Shown piece after piece: positions 58,922 to 64,000 of a stretch of 64,000 nt of DNA. Location of the stretch: positions 1 through 64,000 of IMG/VR virus record IMGVR_UViG_3300009151_000047; one strand, 5' to 3'. The notes under the pieces were generated by a model. It was given only the letters and a program-made list of their open reading frames with translations. It did not search any database and was not told where the DNA came from. Made by a program: the position numbers and the translations under genes. Numbering within the stretch: position 1 is the stretch's first letter; the number at the start of each line of letters is the position of its first letter. This stretch comes from a virus.

Positions 58922-60745
58922 ATGAAAAGATTCTCTAAGTTAAGAGAAATTAAAGAACCAACAGGTCAGTTAAAAGATGCTTGTTGGACAGGTTATACTG
59001 CAGTTGGTATGAAAATGAAAAATGGTAAGAAGGTTCCTAATTGTGTACCTGTTTCAGAAGCAAAAGAAAAAACAGAATACGATTATGAAGGTGATATGGC
59101 ACGTGGACAATTACAGAGTATTATCAACAATGCTCAAAGAGTTCATGATATGTTAGAAGATAATGATAATCTTCCTGAGTGGGTACAATCTAAGATTACT
59201 CTTGCAGAAGATTATATCTCTACCGTTTCAAATTACTTGATGAGTGAAGTTGATGAGTCAGTAGAAAAAATTGATGAAGAAAAACATTCAGTTCTTTTCA
59301 AAACAAATAAATCAGAACCAAAAATATCAGTAGCACACTATGATTCAAAAGAAACTGCACATAAATTTTTAGATTCAGTAAAATCTAAAGGTGGTAATGG
59401 TATTGTAAAAACAGTTAAAGAATCTGCCAGTAGTAGATTGATGACTATGTTGAAAAGCAAACAGTTGATTAAGAATCCACCTAAGATTCCTACTCCACAA
59501 GAACGTAGAGATGGATCATCACCAACAACTATTCCTCAACATGGTCCAGTGAAACCAGTTCAAGAAGCAGTTGTTATCAGTCACAAAGCACCTATTGGTA
59601 CTAGAGTTGCTGATATTGGTCCTGGTAATAAAGAATATAATGTAAAAACCAATAAGGCATGGGTTGAAAAACAACCAAGAGAACCAAAAAGTGATTATGA
59701 ACGCAGGGTTGACAAATACTTGAAGAAAAAATATGCCAAAGAAGAAGTTGAATCTAATGTAACTGAATCTGATGCTGCATATGGTGCTTCTCTTAGAGCA
59801 AAAGAAGAAAAACGTAAGATGAGTAATATTAGTGGTGCAGATAAATCTAAGTTGTCCTCAATTGTTTCTATGTTGAGTAGAGAAAAGAAGAAACAACCAC
59901 AGGGTTCTGACTTTGCTGCTCAAAGACGCAAAGAGAGACTTTCTTCCAATGGTCGTATGGATGAAGAGATTAATGAAGCAGTTGTTATCAGTCACAAAGC
60001 ACCTATTGGTACTAGAGTTGCTGATATTGGTCCTGGTAACAAAGAATATAATGTAAAAACTGATAAGAATTACGATTCTCTTAGTTCTCTATTAAAAAAG
60101 AAACAACCAACAACCAAATCAGAACATGGTCCAGTAAAAGAAGATACACTTGAAGAAGGTCGTCCATCACAAAGACATCCTTTAGAAGGTCATGAGTATC
60201 ATAAAAAATCTGATGAAGCACTGATTCATATTGCTAAAGATGCACATGCTGCCGCAGAAGCAATGAAGAGTCATAATACAGATGCAGAAAACAAATACCG
60301 TGACCAAGCAAATGATTCAGCAACAGTTAGACATTTCCGTAAGACAAGTGGAATGCCTACTTGGTACAAAAAGAAATATGGTCACATGAAAGAAGATGTG
60401 CAAATTGATGAAGCGGAAGGTTCATGGTCAAAAGATACAGGATGGAAGAAAGATGATCCAAAGATTCCATTCAATGGTCCACATGGGAAAATAGATAAAT
60501 CTGGTGCAGTTCATTCTCCAATGTCAAGAGTTAAACATCTAGCTAAACAGGCAATAAAGAAACAAATGAAAGAAGATAGTGAGATGGATGTTGAAAGAAC
60601 AAATACACCAGCAAAAAGAACAGTGAGTAAAACAACAATGATGGTCAAAGATATTGCTAAAAAATCAAAAGACCAAAAGGCATCAAAAGATAAATTTGAA
60701 CCGGAACCAGAGTTGTCAACACAAATTATTCGTAATAATTTCTAA
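58922..60745 (+). CDS. Charged modular probable internal head protein with duplicated segment (607 aa)
   Basis: Lys/Glu-rich modular protein. The start (MKRFSKLREIKEPTGQLKDACW, then GYTAVGMKMKNGKKVPNCVPV) is a recurring phage module. A 29-residue segment EAVVISHKAPIGTRVADIG... occurs twice (from about residues 215 and 352), encoded by 86-bp repeats. It has several gp21-type sites (EINE/A, QIDE/A, LEE/G). The C-terminus contains PTWYKKKYGHMKED and basic helices. It may be packaged in the head and processed; this is inferred. Confidence 0.6.
   Translation: MKRFSKLREIKEPTGQLKDACWTGYTAVGMKMKNGKKVPNCVPVSEAKEKTEYDYEGDMARGQLQSIINNAQRVHDMLEDNDNLPEWVQSKITLAEDYISTVSNYLMSEVDESVEKIDEEKHSVLFKTNKSEPKISVAHYDSKETAHKFLDSVKSKGGNGIVKTVKESASSRLMTMLKSKQLIKNPPKIPTPQERRDGSSPTTIPQHGPVKPVQEAVVISHKAPIGTRVADIGPGNKEYNVKTNKAWVEKQPREPKSDYERRVDKYLKKKYAKEEVESNVTESDAAYGASLRAKEEKRKMSNISGADKSKLSSIVSMLSREKKKQPQGSDFAAQRRKERLSSNGRMDEEINEAVVISHKAPIGTRVADIGPGNKEYNVKTDKNYDSLSSLLKKKQPTTKSEHGPVKEDTLEEGRPSQRHPLEGHEYHKKSDEALIHIAKDAHAAAEAMKSHNTDAENKYRDQANDSATVRHFRKTSGMPTWYKKKYGHMKEDVQIDEAEGSWSKDTGWKKDDPKIPFNGPHGKIDKSGAVHSPMSRVKHLAKQAIKKQMKEDSEMDVERTNTPAKRTVSKTTMMVKDIAKKSKDQKASKDKFEPEPELSTQIIRNNF
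59564..59649 (+). repeat. 86-bp direct repeat, copy 1
   Basis: Identical to 59975-60060 except for one base (T/C), in the same reading frame, with copies starting 411 bases apart. Confidence 0.95.
59975..60060 (+). repeat. 86-bp direct repeat, copy 2
   Basis: Second copy of the repeat at 59564-59649 (85 of 86 bases equal); both lie within the 607-aa gene. Confidence 0.95.
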
Positions 60746-60751
60746 TAAATA
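60744..60751 (+). promoter_or_regulatory. Variant late promoter (AATAAATA) before the 185-aa gene
   Basis: AATAAATA at the end of the 607-aa gene, ending 23 bases before the ATG at 60774; AAAGGAG follows. Confidence 0.45.
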
Positions 60752-60773
60752 ACAAATAACAAAGGAGATTCAA

Positions 60774-61331
60774 ATGGCTTTATGGGGAAACACAGACAAT
60801 GCAGCGGGTAACCTGAAATTTCCAGGTTTTGCTCGGTCTACTGCAAATGCAGTAACTACTACAACAACTTTAAGTAACACAAAAATTGGACAATTTCGGA
60901 CTGGTCAAGCATTAGGTGTTTTTGGTGTAGATCCTACCGAACAAAAAGTATCAGAATCATCAGCATCACATCCACAACATGCTGGATGGAATTTACGTAA
61001 AGCTGGTACAGGTGGTATTATTTCTATTACTGCTAATACAAATGCTTATACAACAAATGGTTCTGTTACATTTTCGGGCGGTGGCACAGGTGCTACACCA
61101 GCGGTTGCAACTGTAATAGTTAATGCCAATGGATCAGTTAATAGTTTTGCAATCACTAATCCTGGTTCTTTCACATCTGCACCTACTGCAGTTCCTCCAT
61201 CAGGTAATGCAGCATTTACAGTTACCGTAGGCGGTCGTGCTGGTCGGGCTCAGGTAGAAACTTTAGTTGCAATGGGTTCTATGAGTAATAGTGTTGCTGA
61301 TGATGAAGATACAATCTTCCCTGATACTTAA
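60774..61331 (+). CDS. Probable virion structural protein (185 aa)
   Basis: It starts MALWGNTDNAAGNLKFPGF and contains a Gly/Thr/Ala-rich beta segment (SVTFSGGGTGATPAVATVIV) and a GWNLRKAGTGG motif. Proteins with this start are common structural proteins in marine T4-like phages. Strong ribosome binding site and a variant late promoter agree with abundant late expression. It overlaps the next start (TAATG). Confidence 0.7.
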   Translation: MALWGNTDNAAGNLKFPGFARSTANAVTTTTTLSNTKIGQFRTGQALGVFGVDPTEQKVSESSASHPQHAGWNLRKAGTGGIISITANTNAYTTNGSVTFSGGGTGATPAVATVIVNANGSVNSFAITNPGSFTSAPTAVPPSGNAAFTVTVGGRAGRAQVETLVAMGSMSNSVADDEDTIFPDT

Positions 61332-61651
61332 TGGATAATTTTGATGAAGTAAATGATTCTTTGTCTGAAAATCTGGATAAGAATATCTTAACACCAGAAT
61401 CTGGCATACAAAGAATCAGAAGCATTTTATACAATCATCGTCTGGATATGCCTGTAATCTATGGGTTAAATCCAGATGATGATGAATTTGTATTAAGTGC
61501 AAAGAAGATTGAAACTGAAGAAGTTGCAGGACTTGTATATGTAATATATGGCAAAACAGATGATGGTTATTATGAATTCTATGCTGAGATGGGTAACAGT
61601 GAACGTATAGAAGAATTACTATCAGATGAGGAAGATACCGAAGAAACTTAA
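61331..61651 (+). CDS. Acidic unknown protein (106 aa)
   Basis: 106 residues, very acidic (LNPDDDEF and a DEEDTEET tail). No family recognised. It is coupled to both neighbours by TAATG overlaps. Confidence 0.55.
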   Translation: MDNFDEVNDSLSENLDKNILTPESGIQRIRSILYNHRLDMPVIYGLNPDDDEFVLSAKKIETEEVAGLVYVIYGKTDDGYYEFYAEMGNSERIEELLSDEEDTEET

Positions 61652-62043
61652 TGACTTTTGATTCGTTAAACAGTAACAATATATTATTGTATGCAGCAAA
61701 GGCCTATGACAAACCTAACTGCATTATGAGTGAATTTACTCAAGACATGAAAAAGTTTAATTACATTAAGAGACTATTGCTTCGGTATCGCAAGTATGGT
61801 GAGTTAAGAGAACGATTAGTTATTAATCATCTAGTAGTAATATATAATGTTTTTGGTGTAGAAGCATCAACGAGAATTCTATTTTATAAGATGACTCTTG
61901 ATGATTACCCTGCATTGAAAACGTATTTGTTATATTTGAATTATATGCCATCAGTTGTAAAAGGTATTAGAGACAAGAATATTATCTCTGCAGATATTCC
62001 TGTTGATATGGAAATTGCAGAAGTATTAAGGCAAATTAAATGA
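61651..62043 (+). CDS. Conserved helical phage protein (130 aa)
   Basis: 130 residues, predicted all-helical: YIKRLLLRYRKYGELRERLVINHLVVIYNVFG and ALKTYLLYLNYMP. I recall related proteins in T4-like marine phages as unknown (DUF7207-like). It is coupled by overlaps to both neighbours. No function assigned. Confidence 0.6.
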   Translation: MTFDSLNSNNILLYAAKAYDKPNCIMSEFTQDMKKFNYIKRLLLRYRKYGELRERLVINHLVVIYNVFGVEASTRILFYKMTLDDYPALKTYLLYLNYMPSVVKGIRDKNIISADIPVDMEIAEVLRQIK

Positions 62044-62504
62044 TATCATTCAAAGAACATATTGTAAAAGTAGATGGTGGTTATAGACTTGTTTCAAAGA
62101 AAACAGGTAAGAATCTAGGTACTTATCCTTCTAAAGAAGGTGCAGAAAAAAGAGAACGTCAAGTTCAATACTTCAAACATCTAGGTGAAGATGGAGAAGG
62201 CGCAATCACCAATAATGTTGGTGGTGGTCAGATTGCGGGTCTAGGTACAGGTAGATTTGCAGAACCTGGTATAGAAAAGAGAAAGAAGTTTGCTGGTTCA
62301 CAAGTATTTAAAGTTCCAACAAAGAATTTTGTAATGGCACGAATGTTAAAACGTAAAGGTATGAGATTTGAAGCATATCTAGGTGATGCAGAGATAAGTA
62401 AAGAGATTGCTGAATTTGCAAATAGAAATTGGAAAGAAGGTATTGTTCTTGAAGATGAACAAACTGGTGCAATGATGTATCTGAGATATGGTAAAGGTAA
62501 CTAA
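62040..62504 (+). CDS. Conserved phage protein with TGKNLG module (154 aa)
   Basis: It starts MISFKEHIVKVDGGYRLVSK and has the recurring phage module SKKTGKNLGTYPSKEGAEKRERQVQYFKH (residues ~19-48). The second half is a compact alpha/beta region with NFVMARMLKRKGMRFEAYLG. The N-terminus resembles the FKEFI-type starts nearby but lacks the I-x-E site. It overlaps the spanin gene start (TAATG). Confidence 0.6.
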   Translation: MISFKEHIVKVDGGYRLVSKKTGKNLGTYPSKEGAEKRERQVQYFKHLGEDGEGAITNNVGGGQIAGLGTGRFAEPGIEKRKKFAGSQVFKVPTKNFVMARMLKRKGMRFEAYLGDAEISKEIAEFANRNWKEGIVLEDEQTGAMMYLRYGKGN

Positions 62505-63094
62505 TGTTTTTGATGAGTCTAATACCAACTGAATCATTACTATGGGCAATTCATGGTATTGTATTGTTTGGTTTTGTAGTATTCATTGGTAGTTATTTTG
62601 CAGGACCATATAAGATATTAGTAATACCATTTGCATTAGTAATTATTCTATTTGGTGTATTCTATGAAGGTAATTATTACGGCACAAAAGATTATCGTGC
62701 CAGAATTGCAGAGATAGAAACAAAAGTAGAAGAAGTTAAAGTAGAATCTGAAAAAGTTAATACTGTTATTCAGACTAAATATGTTGATAGAGTTAAAATA
62801 GTAAGAGAGAATGCCAATGAAAATGTTAAAGTTATTGAAACCATTGTTACTAAGTATGACAATAAGTGTGAGTTGTCTAATGCTGCAATCGTGCTCCACG
62901 ACAGTGCCAGTCAAAATACCGTTTCCCCAAGTACCGGAAGCACTGTTGAAGGAACCTCCAAAGTTAAAATTAGTGATGTCCTACGAACTGTCACAGACAA
63001 CTACGCAACCTACTACCAAACCAGAGAACAAGTAATAGGTTGGCAACAGTGGTATAAAGAACAAAAGAAAATATATGAGGAAAAATTGAAATGA
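62504..63094 (+). CDS. Probable inner-membrane spanin (Rz type)
   Basis: 196 residues. Two hydrophobic segments near the N-terminus (LLWAIHGIVLFGFVVFIGSYF and ILVIPFALVIILFGVFYEG), then a long coiled coil (IAEIETKVEEVKVESEKVNT onward) and a C-terminal helical tail. The architecture fits an i-spanin linking inner and outer membrane at lysis; two membrane segments instead of one is unusual. The decisive sign is a lipoprotein gene nested in the +1 frame (62811). It is followed by another lipoprotein and the endolysin. Confidence 0.75.
   Translation: MFLMSLIPTESLLWAIHGIVLFGFVVFIGSYFAGPYKILVIPFALVIILFGVFYEGNYYGTKDYRARIAEIETKVEEVKVESEKVNTVIQTKYVDRVKIVRENANENVKVIETIVTKYDNKCELSNAAIVLHDSASQNTVSPSTGSTVEGTSKVKISDVLRTVTDNYATYYQTREQVIGWQQWYKEQKKIYEEKLK
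62811..63035 (+). CDS. Nested outer-membrane spanin lipoprotein (Rz1 type)
   Basis: Up to 74 residues; starts at 62811, 62817 or 62823 are possible, and AGAGAG upstream favours 62817. It has a basic start, a hydrophobic core (LLLSMTISVSCLML) and a lipobox LQSC (C28 counted from 62811), then a Pro-rich mature part (VPVKIPFPQVPEALLKEPP) typical of Rz1. It is completely inside the i-spanin gene in another frame, as Rz1 is in lambda. Confidence 0.78.
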   Translation: MPMKMLKLLKPLLLSMTISVSCLMLQSCSTTVPVKIPFPQVPEALLKEPPKLKLVMSYELSQTTTQPTTKPENK

Positions 63095-63516
63095 AAAACC
63101 TATTATGTGTGTTATTATTTGTATCTGGTTTGCCTTTAGTATACTTGTCAGGATGTTCTTCTATTGATAGATTCATGATTGCACAATATGATCCAGGCGA
63201 ATATAATTTAATCAATAAAGTAAGATCAACTGCAGAATTAGCACAACCATACTGTAATGATAGTGCCACAATCAAAGTTATATCAGAAAATCTAAACGAT
63301 ATGGCACATGAATTAAAGAATTACAGTCAGTATCTACCAAGAAACGAACAAACATTTAAACCTGTAGATTTACTTCATGTGCTTACTACAGATTTACAGA
63401 AACGATATAGCACATCAAAAGAAATTAATAAAACATATTGTGAGTTAAAATTAAAATCTATAGCATCATCCGCAGAAGAAATTCAGAAAATAATTGCTAA
63501 GAGGCCACGATCATGA
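63091..63516 (+). CDS. Lipoprotein of the lysis region (141 aa)
   Basis: A signal peptide MKNLLCVLLFVSGLPLVYLSGC with lipobox LSGC (C22), then a soluble helical part with LAQPYCND and KTYCELKL cysteines. It overlaps the i-spanin gene by four bases. It could be an additional outer-membrane lysis factor or a superinfection-exclusion lipoprotein; no family recognised. Confidence 0.65.
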   Translation: MKNLLCVLLFVSGLPLVYLSGCSSIDRFMIAQYDPGEYNLINKVRSTAELAQPYCNDSATIKVISENLNDMAHELKNYSQYLPRNEQTFKPVDLLHVLTTDLQKRYSTSKEINKTYCELKLKSIASSAEEIQKIIAKRPRS

Positions 63517-63719
63517 GTTTACAAGCACTAGCACAACAAGCATCAGATATTAAAGAAGCATACTCTGCAGGTACTATCTCTGCAGATGAATTTAAAGAGT
63601 TAATTGAAAGTATGAATGTTATGCAATCAATAGAAGATCAAACTGCATATCTAGATGAAAACATTATGTATAGAGAAATACTGGTAAATATTATTAACAT
63701 TGCAAGGGCAGTTGCCTAG
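63513..63719 (+). CDS. Small helical unknown protein (68 aa)
   Basis: 68 residues, helical and acidic (LAQQASDIKEAYSAGTISADEF). It overlaps the lipoprotein gene by four bases and ends eight bases before the endolysin. No membrane segment strong enough for a holin. Function unknown. Confidence 0.6.
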   Translation: MSLQALAQQASDIKEAYSAGTISADEFKELIESMNVMQSIEDQTAYLDENIMYREILVNIINIARAVA

Positions 63720-63727
63720 GAGATTTT

Positions 63728-64000
63728 ATGAGTGAATTTACATTTGATTTTACAGCACAAAAACTAGGACAATGTATTCAGGGTAATCCATATGTTGACC
63801 ATTGGTTTGATGCATTAAACATTCTATTACCTGATTATGAGATTAACACACCTAAACGTGCCGCAGCATTTATTGCTCAGTGTGCTCACGAGAGTGGTAA
63901 CTTTAGAGCATTGAAAGAGAATTTAAACTACACAGCTGCATCACTATCAAGAGTATGGCCAAGATTGTTTCCACCTGATATGCCATCAATCGCAGCACAA
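63728..64000 (+). CDS. Endolysin, GH19 chitinase-like (3' end outside window)
   Basis: The first 91 residues are visible. RAAAFIAQCAHESGNFRALKENLNY is the catalytic region of GH19 enzymes (E55 in AHESGNF as the acid), followed by ASLSRVWPRLFP. Phage GH19 proteins cut peptidoglycan at lysis. The TAGGAGATTTT sequence is the ribosome binding site. The gene runs past the window end. Confidence 0.88.
   Translation, partial: MSEFTFDFTAQKLGQCIQGNPYVDHWFDALNILLPDYEINTPKRAAAFIAQCAHESGNFRALKENLNYTAASLSRVWPRLFPPDMPSIAAQ

Noticed and set aside
1-64000. tRNA genes and long gene-free stretches
   Set aside because: No cloverleaf-like sequence was noticed in any gap, and no gap between genes exceeds about 130 bases.

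Overview
The window is part of the genome of a lytic T4-like myovirus. The evidence is an almost complete set of T4-type virion genes (gp13, 14, 15, 16, 17, 18, 19, 20, 21, 22, 23) and T4-type replication, recombination and late-transcription genes (uvsY, uvsW, gp55, gp47, gp46, gp45, gp44, gp62, regA, gp43, uvsX, gp41), in an order typical of the marine and freshwater relatives of T4 (cyanophage and pelagiphage type). The sequence is AT-rich with strong AGGAG-type ribosome binding sites. No photosynthesis genes and no tRNA genes were seen here, so a non-cyanobacterial Gram-negative host is more likely; the spanin genes require an outer membrane. The host cannot be named from this sequence.

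Layout. 0-3.7 kb: end of a glycine-rich fibre protein and a repeat-built tail fibre with a C-terminal S74 chaperone domain. 3.7-18.5 kb: neck, terminase, tail and head genes, with a Dps-like ferritin inserted between the two terminase genes and a set of prohead-core proteins between portal and protease. 18.5-26 kb: recombination and late sigma genes; uvsW is broken in two by an HNH homing endonuclease gene, and a GIY-YIG endonuclease gene lies on the opposite strand just behind it. 26-28.6 kb: peptide deformylase, a conserved unknown, a TET-associated-type glycosyltransferase and a methyltransferase. 28.6-33.9 kb: early accessory genes under consensus sigma-70 promoters (metallopeptidase-VWA protein plus MoxR ATPase, a small HTH protein with a pseudoknot-like leader, a glycosyltransferase). 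33.9-43.8 kb: replisome genes with MazG-like and Hsp20 genes. 43.8-47.6 kb: DruA-like, nuclease-like and ligase-like genes. 47.6-54.1 kb: eight tightly overlapping sugar/glycan genes. 54.1-62.5 kb: a nucleotidylyltransferase-kinase fusion and virion or internal-head-type proteins. 62.5-64 kb: lysis genes (nested spanins, lipoprotein, GH19 endolysin cut by the window end).

Regulation visible in the sequence. Early genes have TTGACA-17-TATAAT promoters (uvsY, VWA peptidase, MoxR, HTH gene, the 76-aa/Sm-like/polymerase block). Late genes have the T4 late element TATAAATA, or a one-base variant AATAAATA, usually 19-25 bases before the start codon, matching the presence of gp55 and gp45. Terminators follow gp19, gp23, the small HTH gene and the gene after regA.

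The observations most worth following are: (i) several proteins, including a predicted ligase-like enzyme and the nucleotidylyltransferase-kinase, begin with a short motif resembling the T4 capsid-targeting sequence and carry (I/L)xE sites of the gp21 protease type, suggesting an injected enzyme set and a protamine-like internal peptide; (ii) an H-type pseudoknot at the 5' end of the small HTH gene's transcript; (iii) the split uvsW; (iv) a 65-codon gene overprinted on the kinase-fusion gene; and (v) a candidate DNA-hypermodification pair.
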